From assembly GCF_001262605.1 (NCBI RefSeq), contig NZ_LGTC01000001.1, positions 5,466,001 through 5,530,000 of the forward strand: a DNA stretch of 64,000 nucleotides, read 5' to 3'. The notes under the pieces were generated by a model. The model saw only the letters and a list, made by a program, of their open reading frames with translations. It ran no database searches and was not told where the DNA came from. Source of the DNA: Pseudobacteroides cellulosolvens ATCC 35603 = DSM 2933 (GTDB taxonomy: Bacteria; Bacillota; Clostridia; Acetivibrionales; DSM-2933). A program made the translations under genes and the position numbers. Of the stretch, positions 8,476 through 17,618 are shown piece by piece (the first letter of the stretch is position 1; each line of letters opens with the position of its first letter).

Positions 8476-9993
8476 ATGAAAAAGTTTTTACAATTATTGG
8501 CATTAACTTTTATACTGCTATTGCCTGGGATGTCATTAGCAGTAAACGAGCCCGCAGACAGCGACATTACGTGGAAAGAGCAGGATTCACCCGGCACATT
8601 TAATATAGGTGAAGATCTTGCAATTATCAAGCTGGATGCAGGCTTTAAGTTTATTGATAAAGAAAATTGTGCAAAATTTATGGAATCACTGCCGGAAATT
8701 CCAGATGACAGTGATCTTGCGATTATAAGATTTGAGAACGCTACGAGTAACGGGTATGTTAACTTTTCCTATGACAAGGTCGGATACATATTAGATGATA
8801 CTTCATCAATTCGTGATGAAAAGTTATTATTAGATGAAATAATCAAAAGCAATGAGAAGTTTAATGAGGAAAGAATTAAAAAGAACATTCCTCCCCTTTA
8901 TATAGTTGACTGGGATGAAAAACCTCACTATGAAAAAAACCTGAATACTCTTGTTTGGTCATATCTATGCCAAACAGACAAAGATACAAATGACCGTTTT
9001 ATTAATTACGATTTCAGAATTCTAGGCAGATTTGGTTATATGAATGTTAAACTGGTCTGTAGTGTGGAAGAAAAAGAATGGGCTAAAACCATGCTTAATA
9101 AGATAATCAACGGGTTCGAGTATAGACCTGGTAAGAAATATAGTGATTATAACAAATCACAAGATAAAGTTTCCAACCTTAAGCTTGGAAGTTTAATAAC
9201 CGGAAAAAATAATTTCAGACAGGACTGGAATGAAAAAAGAGGCCCTGGCCAGTTCAGCCTCGGTCCTAATATAGCTTCAATAACAATCGATGATGGGTAT
9301 AGTTTTATAGAAAGCAGTAAATGTGATATTTTTAAAGATAGTATAGGGGATATTCCAACTCAAAGAGAAATCGGTATTGTAGTTCCTTTTGAAGAAAATA
9401 ATGAAAATTGGTTTATAGAGTTTAACAACGATCCTGTTGGATATGTAGTTGAAGATACTGATTCCATTGAGGATGACGGCAAATTGCTGGATGAAATAAA
9501 AGCGGAGAATGAAAAGGCTGAAAAGTTAAGAAAATCAAGCAATTTAGCTGGCATAAAAATTATTGATTGGGACGAGAAAGTAAAATACGATAAGGTTAAA
9601 AAGGTTCTTACATGGTCACTTGTTATTGAAAGTAGCGGAAAAAAGATGGTAAGCTTCAATGCAAGATTTTTAAGCTATGATGGATATACATCAACTACCC
9701 TGGTAGCAGACTATGCCGGCAAGGACAAGCTTAAGCCAGTATTTAACAAAGTTGTCCAAAGTTTTAGCTATAATGAGTCTTACAATTATGACAATATAGA
9801 GCCATTGAAGAATAAGATTTCCGCCTACAACCTTTCTGGAGTAATTACCGGAAAAGAGTCGGGGCAAAGCCCATTTTTAAGGAAATTCATATTAATTGCA
9901 AAAGTGTATGGTCTGGTTATATTAGGAATTATTGCAGTTGTTGATATCTTAAGGAGGATAATCAAGCAATTTCTAAAAAGAAGAGTTGTTTAA
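8476..9993 (+). CDS. Secreted, membrane-anchored protein with two DUF2167 domains
   Basis: 505 residues: signal peptide (1-22, cut after SLA), two homologous DUF2167 domains (about 30-225 and 250-440), and one C-terminal membrane helix (about 467-487) ending in a basic tail. Each repeat has an ITWKE/RQDWNEK start with PGTFNIG or GQFSLG, a vGYxxDDT strand, a LLDEI helix and IxDWDEKPxYxK. The family is described as membrane-anchored and possibly linked to exported enzymes, but no activity is known. Most family members have one domain, so the tandem form is less usual. A GAGGAG-type ribosome site is present. No operon partner. Confidence 0.8.
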   Translation: MKKFLQLLALTFILLLPGMSLAVNEPADSDITWKEQDSPGTFNIGEDLAIIKLDAGFKFIDKENCAKFMESLPEIPDDSDLAIIRFENATSNGYVNFSYDKVGYILDDTSSIRDEKLLLDEIIKSNEKFNEERIKKNIPPLYIVDWDEKPHYEKNLNTLVWSYLCQTDKDTNDRFINYDFRILGRFGYMNVKLVCSVEEKEWAKTMLNKIINGFEYRPGKKYSDYNKSQDKVSNLKLGSLITGKNNFRQDWNEKRGPGQFSLGPNIASITIDDGYSFIESSKCDIFKDSIGDIPTQREIGIVVPFEENNENWFIEFNNDPVGYVVEDTDSIEDDGKLLDEIKAENEKAEKLRKSSNLAGIKIIDWDEKVKYDKVKKVLTWSLVIESSGKKMVSFNARFLSYDGYTSTTLVADYAGKDKLKPVFNKVVQSFSYNESYNYDNIEPLKNKISAYNLSGVITGKESGQSPFLRKFILIAKVYGLVILGIIAVVDILRRIIKQFLKRRVV

Positions 9994-10036
9994 AGAATTT
10001 TGCAATCTCAATTAATATTATGGGAGCATTTGATTG

Positions 10037-10065
10037 TTGACTTATTGAATTAAATATGATATTTT
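10037..10065 (+). promoter_or_regulatory. Candidate promoter of the MutS2/ABC operon
   Basis: TTGACT (10037-10042), a 17-nt spacer, then TATTTT (10060-10065). A transcript would start near 10073, about 375 nt before the first structural gene, leaving a long leader with a uORF and two terminators. Confidence 0.55.
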
Positions 10066-10097
10066 GTATATATCTTACAAACGAAAGGATGGTTTTG

Positions 10098-10133
10098 ATG
10101 TCGGTAAGTTCTGTAAAGGTGATATTCAACTAA
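10098..10133 (+). CDS. Possible leader peptide (uORF) of the MutS2/ABC operon
   Basis: ATG at 10098, 9 nt after AAAGG, encodes MSVSSVKVIFN and stops at 10133. The stop lies inside a small hairpin (TTCAAC / GTTGAA, 10124-10143). Further stems follow (GGACA / TGTCC around CAGG / CCTG), then two terminators. The arrangement resembles ribosome-mediated attenuation leaders, but translation is not shown. Confidence 0.4.
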   Translation: MSVSSVKVIFN

Positions 10134-10271
10134 ATAAAGTTGAAGGACATAAAATAAAACAGGTTATATGCCTGTCTATTAATTGTGTCCTAAAAAGGCA
10201 TTACCTTACAGACTGCTTCAATAATCATTTTCGGATTATATTTGTCATAATTCGGCGATTGTAAATCATGG

Positions 10272-10301
10272 CACGACAAGGTGTGTTTGTCGGGCTTTTT
10301 T
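10272..10301 (+). terminator. First leader terminator upstream of the MutS2-like gene
   Basis: CGACAA (10274-10279) pairs with TTGTCG (10287-10292), with flanking pairs, followed by GGC and six T. It is well placed to stop transcription from the 10037 promoter before the operon. Confidence 0.75.
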
Positions 10302-10355
10302 ATTGTCGTCAGCGGTTTTATTATTTCCGATAAATACAATTGTTTAGTTTCCTTT

Positions 10356-10413
10356 ACCCGCAGAAGCATTCTGCCTTTTATAAGGCGAGGTATGTCTTCT
10401 GCGGGTTTGTTTT
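10356..10413 (+). terminator. Second, large leader terminator 34 nt before the MutS2-like gene
   Basis: An 11-bp perfect outer stem, ACCCGCAGAAG (10356-10366) with CTTCTGCGGGT (10396-10406), encloses an inner GCCTT/AAGGC hairpin and is followed by TTGTTTT. This terminator must be crossed to express the operon unless a promoter lies in the last 34 nt. Confidence 0.85.
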
Positions 10414-10446
10414 ATTAATGTCTATATCAATGGAGGAGCATAAACA

Positions 10447-12396
10447 ATGAATAAAAAATATTACGAAACATTAGAATTTAATAAAGTACTTGATATTCTT
10501 GAAGAATGTGCATTATCTGATAAAGCCAAACATAGAATCAAAAAACTTGAACCTTACATGTCGGAGAGTGAAGTGTCCAGACATTTGAATGAAACAAGCG
10601 AGGCAAGGCTGATTATGGAGCACTACGGAACACCACCCCTTTCATGTATGGAGGATCTTGAAAAATCCTTAGTATTGCTAGGCAAGGGTTCGATGCTAAT
10701 GCCTGAACAACTGGGTAACATCGCACAGTTTTTCACATCCTGCAGGCGATTGAAGTCATACCTCAAAAAGGCTGAGGCCTCATTTACTGCAGTAGCCTCA
10801 TATGGAAATTCCATTTATGACCTTTCAGATATTGAAGATGAAATAAACAGGATTATACGCGGCTCTCAGGTTGTTGATAATGCTTCATCCGTACTTGCCG
10901 ATATCAGAAGGAAGATTGCAAACGCCGAAACACAGGTAAAATCTAAGCTTGATTCACTTCTTAGGAATAATAAAATCTGGTTTTCCGAGAGCTTTGTATC
11001 TATCCGCAACGGGCATTATACCTTGCCTGTAAAAAAAGAATACAAAAACCAAGTCAAAGGCTCGGTTGTTGATATATCCCAAAGCGGAAGCACTTATTTC
11101 ATCGAACCTTCTTCAGTTGGAAAATTCCAGGAAGAGGTAGGCATATTGCGTATTGAAGAAGAAAATGAAGTAAGGCGCATCTTGTATGTGTTAACCGCTC
11201 TTGTAGAAGAAAATTTGCCATACATTAATATAAATATCGAAGCCATGGAAACCCTTGATTTCATATTTGCCAAAGCAAAGCTCAGCATAGCAATGAAAGC
11301 ATCTCCACTGCCTGTCAGCATTGAAAGAAAAGTAGAAATCAAGTCTGGACGGCATCCCCTGCTAAAAGCTGATACAATAGTTCCTCTCGATTTTCATATC
11401 GGCGGAAATTATAAAGGTGTAATCATTACAGGCCCTAACACCGGCGGAAAAACCGTTGCACTAAAAACCATAGGGCTTTTATCTGTAATGGCACAGTGCG
11501 GCCTTCATGTTCCTGCAGAGGGCGGATGCTTTACGATGAACAATTATGTTTTGTGTGATATTGGCGATGGGCAAAGCATTACAGAAAACCTTTCTACCTT
11601 TTCATCACATATGACTAATATCATCCAAATATTGAAGCTGGCAAACGATCAATCATTGGTTCTCCTAGATGAGCTGGGATCGGGAACCGATCCTGCTGAA
11701 GGCATGGGTCTTGCTATAGCTATTTTAGAAGAGCTTGCGGGCAAAAACTGCCTCTTTGTGGCAACTACTCATTACCCCGAAATAAAGGATTTTGCCAAAT
11801 CAACACCCGGCCTCGTCAACGCAAGAATGGCCTTTGACCTTCAAAGTCTGCTTCCACTATATAAACTGGAAATAGGAGAAGCTGGAGAAAGTTGTGCCCT
11901 GTATATTGCAAGGCGTTTAGGACTCCCCCTTAGAATGATTGAGAGAGCAAGCATTGCTGCATATGGTAGTACAGTGCCTATGGCCTACACGGAAGATTCA
12001 GGAAGCACGGTTACGCCTTCAAAAGAAATTCAACAAATAAAAGTGCCAAATAAGATAGTCCGAAAACCGGATACCAAAAAGACTCCTGACACTCTTCAAA
12101 GCAATACTTTTAATATAGGTGACAGCGTTATGGTTTACCCTCAAAAAATGATCGGTATTGTATATCAAAAAGCAAATGAAAAAGGCGATGTTGGAGTGCA
12201 GGTAAAAGACAAAAAGCTTTTAATAAACCATAAGAGGTTAAAACTCCACGTTCCTGCTAGTGAGCTTTATCCAGAAAATTATGACTTTTCAATTATATTC
12301 GACTCGGTTGAAAACCGGAAGAAAAGACACAGCTTAGGACGCAAGCATGATCCCAGTATCATTATTGAAACATGGAATGAAGATGGAGGCCAATAA
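10447..12396 (+). CDS. MutS2-family ATPase lacking the Smr domain
   Basis: 649 residues. It has the MutS2 core and clamp helices (1-300), an ABC-type ATPase with Walker A GPNTGGKT (near 329), Walker B LVLLDELGSGTDP (near 404) and an ATTHYPE switch, then a short basic tail. Canonical MutS2 is about 785 residues and ends in a Smr nuclease/RNA-binding domain, which is absent here. MutS2 acts in recombination control and, in B. subtilis, on collided ribosomes. The gene ends 2 nt before an ABC exporter ATPase gene, so the two are co-expressed. That context, with the leader, suggests a stress or drug-response role rather than mismatch repair. GGAGGA precedes the ATG. Confidence 0.85.
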   Translation: MNKKYYETLEFNKVLDILEECALSDKAKHRIKKLEPYMSESEVSRHLNETSEARLIMEHYGTPPLSCMEDLEKSLVLLGKGSMLMPEQLGNIAQFFTSCRRLKSYLKKAEASFTAVASYGNSIYDLSDIEDEINRIIRGSQVVDNASSVLADIRRKIANAETQVKSKLDSLLRNNKIWFSESFVSIRNGHYTLPVKKEYKNQVKGSVVDISQSGSTYFIEPSSVGKFQEEVGILRIEEENEVRRILYVLTALVEENLPYININIEAMETLDFIFAKAKLSIAMKASPLPVSIERKVEIKSGRHPLLKADTIVPLDFHIGGNYKGVIITGPNTGGKTVALKTIGLLSVMAQCGLHVPAEGGCFTMNNYVLCDIGDGQSITENLSTFSSHMTNIIQILKLANDQSLVLLDELGSGTDPAEGMGLAIAILEELAGKNCLFVATTHYPEIKDFAKSTPGLVNARMAFDLQSLLPLYKLEIGEAGESCALYIARRLGLPLRMIERASIAAYGSTVPMAYTEDSGSTVTPSKEIQQIKVPNKIVRKPDTKKTPDTLQSNTFNIGDSVMVYPQKMIGIVYQKANEKGDVGVQVKDKKLLINHKRLKLHVPASELYPENYDFSIIFDSVENRKKRHSLGRKHDPSIIIETWNEDGGQ

Positions 12397-12398
12397 GC

Positions 12399-13385
12399 AT
12401 GAATATTATACACACAAAAAACCTCTATAAATCCTACACCCGTTATGAAAAGGAAGAAGGCTTTCGCGGCAGCATTAAAAGCTTGTTTAATAGAAAGAAG
12501 ATATCAAAAATCGCAGTAAATGATTTTAATCTGGATATCAATGAAGGCGAATTTGTCGGGTTAATCGGTCCAAATGGAGCAGGAAAGACTACCCTTATGA
12601 AAATGTTGACCGGAATAATCTCCCCCACCTCGGGGGAAATTTCGGTACTCGGGTTTATACCCAATGAACTAAAAAATGCATACAAAAAGCAGTTTGCCAT
12701 TGTAATGGGGCAGAAAAGCCAGCTGTTTCAAGACATTTCTGCAGTTGATACCTTTCTGCTTCTTAAGGAGATCTACGATATTCCTGAAACAGAATACCGT
12801 AAAAACCTTAGTTATTTTACCGAGCTATTCGCCGTTGAATCCTATCTAAATGTTCAGGTCAGGACCCTGTCCCTCGGCGAAAGAATGAAAATGGAGCTTA
12901 TTGCAGCCCTTTTACACAATCCAAAAATACTTTTTCTTGATGAGCCTACAATTGGTCTTGATGCTGTAGCCCAAAAGCAAATCAGATGCTTTTTAAAGGA
13001 GGTTAACCGCAGCAAAGGCACAACAATACTTCTTACAAGCCATTACATGGAAGACATAAAAAGCCTGTGTGAAAGATGTATTGTAGTAAATAGCGGCAGT
13101 AAAATTTATGACGGAAGCCTTGAAATGCTTTTTAACCATTATCAGACCCATAAGATGATAACAGTCACTTTTGATGAAGCGACATCATATATCCCTGATT
13201 TTGATGTGCAGATAATCGACAAAAACCCTTTCAAACTGTCTTTCATGGCACATAAAAAGGATGTACGCTTCATTGTAGGCAACATTTTCAATGAGTATGA
13301 CGTAAATGACATATCCATCGAAGAGGAAGACATTGGTAATATTGTAGAAAGAATTTATTCTGATAAAGGTGGTATATATCGATGA
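12399..13385 (+). CDS. ABC-2 exporter ATP-binding protein
   Basis: 328 residues. Walker A GPNGAGKTT, signature LSLGERMKME, Walker B KILFLDEPTIGLD and the H-loop LTSHYMED are all present, so it should be an active ATPase. Residues 1-35 form an extension seen in the COG4586 group, which pairs with two membrane proteins of the COG4587/COG3694 type, exactly as here. Residues 245-328 form the usual regulatory tail of ABC-2 ATPases. Its stop overlaps the start of the first permease by 4 nt. The exported substrate is unknown. Confidence 0.88.
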   Translation: MNIIHTKNLYKSYTRYEKEEGFRGSIKSLFNRKKISKIAVNDFNLDINEGEFVGLIGPNGAGKTTLMKMLTGIISPTSGEISVLGFIPNELKNAYKKQFAIVMGQKSQLFQDISAVDTFLLLKEIYDIPETEYRKNLSYFTELFAVESYLNVQVRTLSLGERMKMELIAALLHNPKILFLDEPTIGLDAVAQKQIRCFLKEVNRSKGTTILLTSHYMEDIKSLCERCIVVNSGSKIYDGSLEMLFNHYQTHKMITVTFDEATSYIPDFDVQIIDKNPFKLSFMAHKKDVRFIVGNIFNEYDVNDISIEEEDIGNIVERIYSDKGGIYR

Positions 13386-14176
13386 AAAAATACTTTGAAA
13401 CGTCAAAGGTTATGTTTAAAACTCAGCTGGCATACAGATTTGACGTCATTACAAGCGTGGTACTTACTGTCTCAAAAATCCTGCTTGCATATGTGCTATG
13501 GAGTGCCATATTCGGAACAAGAGATACTGTTTCGGGCTTTAATATGAGCTCCATGCTTTCATACTATATCATAAGTTCATTTTTAACCCAGCTAGACCAA
13601 TCCTCTGTTATAGGATGGCAAATTTCTGAAGAGATAAGAAATGGCAGGTTCTCAAAATACATTATTAAGCCTATGGGAGTTTTCAGGTACTTCACTGCTC
13701 AGACAGCAGGCATATCGGCATTTCTTTTGCTGTTCAATTTAATTGCGGCAGTAACATGGATTTTCGTTTTCCGCATCGATTTTGCAATTACAACTAGCGG
13801 CTGGAGCATCTTTTCTGCTTTCATATTGATTCTTTTAGGTCTTTTATTCATGATGCAGATAAACTATTTTATAGGTATACTTGCCTTCAAATTCCTTGAT
13901 ACAAGTATTTTCATGATGATAAAAGATAATATTGTGCAATTCATAAATGGCTCACTTATACCTCTGACGCTTTTACCGTCAGAAATCACCAGGATAATGA
14001 CGTTTTTCCCCTTTTACTATATTTCATATCTGCCTTCCTTGCTGCTTCTTGGCAGAAATAAAAATGAAATTGTCCCAGGCCTTATTATTCTTTCATTATG
14101 GAATATAATGTTCGGTATACTAAACTCAGTAACTTACAAAACGCTTAAATTCAAATATGATGGGGTGGGAATATGA
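13382..14176 (+). CDS. ABC-2 exporter permease, first subunit
   Basis: 264 residues with about six hydrophobic segments, including FDVITSVVLTVSKILLAYVLW and IIKPMGVFRYFTAQ. It fits the ABC2_membrane_6-type permeases (COG4587). Overlaps both neighbours by 4 nt, so it is translationally coupled with the ATPase and the second permease. No extracytoplasmic binding domain is present, as expected for an exporter. Substrate unknown. Confidence 0.82.
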   Translation: MKKYFETSKVMFKTQLAYRFDVITSVVLTVSKILLAYVLWSAIFGTRDTVSGFNMSSMLSYYIISSFLTQLDQSSVIGWQISEEIRNGRFSKYIIKPMGVFRYFTAQTAGISAFLLLFNLIAAVTWIFVFRIDFAITTSGWSIFSAFILILLGLLFMMQINYFIGILAFKFLDTSIFMMIKDNIVQFINGSLIPLTLLPSEITRIMTFFPFYYISYLPSLLLLGRNKNEIVPGLIILSLWNIMFGILNSVTYKTLKFKYDGVGI

Positions 14177-14970
14177 CTTTAAAAAGACAGTTAAAAATTA
14201 TTTATATGCTGCTTAAGATGAAGCTCTCAAAAAATATGGCATTCAGGTTTTCATTTTTTGGCGTATTTTTTGTAGATGGATCATTGTTTCTGATACAGCT
14301 TTTAATGTTTTCAGCAATTTATTCACAGACTGAAACCATCGGAGGATGGGGCAAATCACAAATGCTTCTTTTTATCGGAACATTCTCACTTATTAATGCA
14401 TTAAATATGGCTATATACTTTTTTGGGGTCTTATCTATTCCATGGAAAATCAAATCAGGTGAGCTGGATTTGTACATAACTAAACCCATTAACCCACTTT
14501 TGCACCTTTCCTTTGAAAGCATTGACTTGGGTTCAGTTCCCCTCGTGTTTGCAAGCATTGGTATAATCATCTATGCCGTTTCAGGAATGGATATACCCTT
14601 AACATTACTTACAGTTATAGGCTACACATTTTTGGTCCTTGTAATGCTGTTACTGTATTATGATATGATGGTAATTCTTCGTACCCTTTCCTTCTTCTTT
14701 ATTCAAGCTTCGTCCATAGAACGCCTGGAGGGAGAGGTAATCACACTATGTATGAAAATTCCCGGGACTCTGTTTAAAGGTGCTTTCAAATTGATATTCT
14801 ATCTAATTTTACCCTACGGAATCATGGCCACAGTTCCTTCTGAGTTTTTTGCCGGAACTCTCTCCCCTTTAGGCTTTGTTTATTCAGTTGGAATTGCTGG
14901 ATTCTTTACAGTTTTTACAATTGTCTTCTGGAAAATTGGCCTTAGGAACTACAAAAGTACAAGCAGCTAG
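14173..14970 (+). CDS. ABC-2 exporter permease, second subunit
   Basis: 265 residues, about six membrane segments, with the IKSGELDLYITKPINPLLHL cytosolic motif typical of COG3694 permeases. It forms the heterodimeric channel with the preceding permease. It is the last gene of the MutS2-ABC operon; the convergent adaptor gene ends only 11 nt away, and I see no clear terminator in that gap. Confidence 0.82.
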   Translation: MTLKRQLKIIYMLLKMKLSKNMAFRFSFFGVFFVDGSLFLIQLLMFSAIYSQTETIGGWGKSQMLLFIGTFSLINALNMAIYFFGVLSIPWKIKSGELDLYITKPINPLLHLSFESIDLGSVPLVFASIGIIIYAVSGMDIPLTLLTVIGYTFLVLVMLLLYYDMMVILRTLSFFFIQASSIERLEGEVITLCMKIPGTLFKGAFKLIFYLILPYGIMATVPSEFFAGTLSPLGFVYSVGIAGFFTVFTIVFWKIGLRNYKSTSS

Positions 14971-14981
14971 GGAATAAAATC

Positions 14982-16931
14982 CTACTTCTTTATCTTAACA
15001 TCAACATTGTAATCGGGCACAATAAAACCATCTGCATTATCAATACCAATTATTACAGTGATGCTGGTATCCCCATTGTTTTGTTTAGCCAATCCGGCTA
15101 TTTTCTCAACCTTTCCACTATAAGTCTTGGCTTTATTTGCAATGGGGATAATATCTACCTTAGCACCTATTTTTACATCTTTAATGAACTCTTCAGGTAC
15201 CGATGCCTCCACATGCAAATTTTTAGAGTCTATTATAGTAGCAACCCTGTTAGCACTGCTCAGCACATCCCCTGTTTGGCACTCAATGGAGTATACAAGC
15301 CCGGAATCGAATTCGCTTATAACCTTGTCTCCATTTATATAGTTCTTCTTAAGCTTATCCTTAAGAATCCCCAAATCTTCAATCAAAAGCTCAATCTTTT
15401 TTTCCTGAGTTTCAATTTTAAGCCTGTCGATTTCACTCTTTAGATCAAGCTCTAAATTATCAAGCTGAACCTTTTTTTGAGCTATGTTTAAAACTATTTG
15501 TTCCAGCTCCTTTTTCCTATTTGCAGCAGCATTATCCATATCCTTCATCGTAGATTTTATGCTCAGTTCATTATTAGTAATGGAAAGACTTATTTGCTTC
15601 AATTCTTTTTCTTTATCAACCTTATAATCGGAAAATGATTGTTTTAAAGTTTCAAGCTGATCTTCCAGCTGTTTTATTTCCTTTTGCCTGTTTTTCTTAA
15701 TAGCTTCCAATTCATACTTTGCATCATCTATACTCTTTTTAATCAGTTTTAATTCTTCCTGTTTTGCCTTTTTAACTTTATCAAGCTGTAAGCTTGCATC
15801 CTTTGAGGAAAGATTCTTTTTAAGATAATCCAGCTCCTTATTGGCATCTGCTACTGCTCCAAGCAGCTTGTTAATTTCATAGCTTTTAACTGACTTTACC
15901 TTTTCAATTGCTATGACGGCCTCTTCCTTTATTCTCTTCTGTTCCAAGTATTCAGGTGAATCATCGGCATATCCCTCTTTAATAAGATAGCTCATGTAAT
16001 CATTTGCTTTGGTAATCTGCATCTGATAAAGTTTTATATCTGGGTCTGTTCCATTATCCAATTCAGCCTTTTTAGCCAGGTACTCTCCTTGAAGTCTGGA
16101 TATCTCACTGCTCTTCCTTTCAATTTCACTAGTGCTTCTTTCTGTTCCAGCCTGGATTTGATTATTGGAAATTATAATATCTGAATCTGAGTTGTTATCC
16201 AAGGCAGCTTTTTTTGTATCATAATCCCCCTGTAACTCTGCAATTTTCCTATTCTTATTAACCAATTCTTCGTCAACAGGTGTGCCTGGTTCCATGGCTT
16301 TTCCTGCTATCAGGCTCAATGCATTATCATACTCATTCTTCTTCTCGTCTAACTCATCCTCCAGCTTTTTTATCTCATTCTCTTTTCTTTTACTATGTAT
16401 ACCTATTAAATTCTTATTATCTTCAACCTGTGTATTTAAGCTTTGCAATTCATTCTGTAGCTTTTTAAGCTGCTCATCATTTACTTCTCCAATCTCAGTC
16501 TTTTTAATTCCCATTTCATCATAGAGCCTATCTATTTCCTTTTGCAGAACGGCTTTATTATTTCTGGCCTTACTGCTCTCAAGGCCTGATGTAATCTTCA
16601 TATTCTTAAGTTCAAGCACTGCCAGATCAATTTCGTTCTCCTTTGCCTTAATCTGGCTTTTGGCATTCTTTAAGTCAAGAGTAATGATAGAATCTCCTTT
16701 TTTAAGAACCTGCCCTGAAAAAACATCTATAGATGCAACAACTGCCGGGAAATCGATATATATACTCTTAGATGTCTTGTATTTAACCTGACCGAATACA
16801 TCAATTGTATCTTTAACTGGTTTTGCAGTCGGCATCTGGTTTTGACTTGCAGATTGGCTATTATCAGAGGCACAAGCAGCCGCCGTGAACAAAAATGTAC
16901 CAACCAAAATAGCTCCTATTACCTTCTTCAT
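14982..16931 (-). CDS. HlyD/MacA-like membrane-fusion lipoprotein with a very long coiled coil
   Basis: About 649 residues. An N-terminal signal ends in TAAAC, a plausible but weak lipobox (Cys20). A half-lipoyl domain (about 45-85) and a beta-barrel with second half (about 545-649, SVPEEFIKDVKIGAKVDI) flank roughly 450 residues of heptad-rich coiled coil. Typical MacA hairpins are about 100-150 residues, so this hairpin is unusually long and might span the thick wall or S-layer. The start at 16931 has GGAAGGG upstream and follows the ATPase stop by 1 nt; the ORF extension to 16949 is unlikely. It forms an operon with a MacB-like ATPase and an FtsX permease. Confidence 0.85.
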   Translation of the reverse strand: MKKVIGAILVGTFLFTAAACASDNSQSASQNQMPTAKPVKDTIDVFGQVKYKTSKSIYIDFPAVVASIDVFSGQVLKKGDSIITLDLKNAKSQIKAKENEIDLAVLELKNMKITSGLESSKARNNKAVLQKEIDRLYDEMGIKKTEIGEVNDEQLKKLQNELQSLNTQVEDNKNLIGIHSKRKENEIKKLEDELDEKKNEYDNALSLIAGKAMEPGTPVDEELVNKNRKIAELQGDYDTKKAALDNNSDSDIIISNNQIQAGTERSTSEIERKSSEISRLQGEYLAKKAELDNGTDPDIKLYQMQITKANDYMSYLIKEGYADDSPEYLEQKRIKEEAVIAIEKVKSVKSYEINKLLGAVADANKELDYLKKNLSSKDASLQLDKVKKAKQEELKLIKKSIDDAKYELEAIKKNRQKEIKQLEDQLETLKQSFSDYKVDKEKELKQISLSITNNELSIKSTMKDMDNAAANRKKELEQIVLNIAQKKVQLDNLELDLKSEIDRLKIETQEKKIELLIEDLGILKDKLKKNYINGDKVISEFDSGLVYSIECQTGDVLSSANRVATIIDSKNLHVEASVPEEFIKDVKIGAKVDIIPIANKAKTYSGKVEKIAGLAKQNNGDTSITVIIGIDNADGFIVPDYNVDVKIKK

Positions 16932-16932
16932 A

Positions 16933-17604
16933 TCAATACACCCTTCCATCCTTTAAATTGATTGCTCTGTTCCCATAGTTTGCAGATTCCATTGAATGGG
17001 TAACCTGCACTATTGTCTTTCCTTTTTCAATGTTTATTTTTTTGAAGAGTCCCATTATCTCTGTTCCAGTTTTAGAATCCAGGTTTCCTATAGGCTCATC
17101 GGCGAGAATCACATCCGGGTCATTTATAAGTGCTCTGGCAATGGCAACCCTCTGCTGCTGACCACCTGAGAGTTCTCGAGGAGTATGCTTTCGCCGTTCA
17201 GTTAAGCCTACGTCATTTAAAATCCTCTCCAACCGCTCTTTATATTTTCCAGGCCTTTTCCCATCCAAGGTCAACGGAAGCAATATATTTTCCTCAACTG
17301 TAAGGTTTGGAATCAAATTGTAAAATTGAAACACAAAACCAATCTGCCGCCTCCTTAATATACTTTCTTCCTTATCTTTCATTCCAGCCAGCTCACGGCC
17401 ATTTATCCTTATGCTGCCTGATGTTGGTTTGTCAAGACTTCCTATAAGATATAACAAGGTGCTTTTACCTGAACCAGATGGTCCCATAATTGAAACAAAT
17501 TCTCCCTTTTCTATGTTTACATTTATGTCCTTAAGCACCTCAACATCCATGCTGCCCAGCTTGAAAGTCTTATATAAATTTATTGTTTCTATAATCGACC
17601 CCAT
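16933..17604 (-). CDS. MacB/LolD-type ABC transporter ATPase
   Basis: 223 residues with Walker A GPSGSGKST, Q-loop VFQFYNLIPNLTVEEN, signature LSGGQQQR, Walker B VILADEPIGNLD and an H-loop in VTHSMESANYG. The NLIPNLTVEEN sequence is diagnostic of the MacB/LolD/FtsE group, which drives FtsX-type permeases mechanically from the cytosol. It lies between the FtsX permease gene (14 nt gap) and the adaptor gene (1 nt gap). All catalytic residues are present. Confidence 0.9.
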   Translation of the reverse strand: MGSIIETINLYKTFKLGSMDVEVLKDINVNIEKGEFVSIMGPSGSGKSTLLYLIGSLDKPTSGSIRINGRELAGMKDKEESILRRRQIGFVFQFYNLIPNLTVEENILLPLTLDGKRPGKYKERLERILNDVGLTERRKHTPRELSGGQQQRVAIARALINDPDVILADEPIGNLDSKTGTEIMGLFKKINIEKGKTIVQVTHSMESANYGNRAINLKDGRVY

Positions 17605-17618
17605 ATTCCAACTCCCCT

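Noticed and set aside
10064..10264. 66-codon ORF upstream of the MutS2-like gene
   Set aside because: It lies across a structured leader with a better short uORF in another frame, and shows no family similarity or ribosome site.
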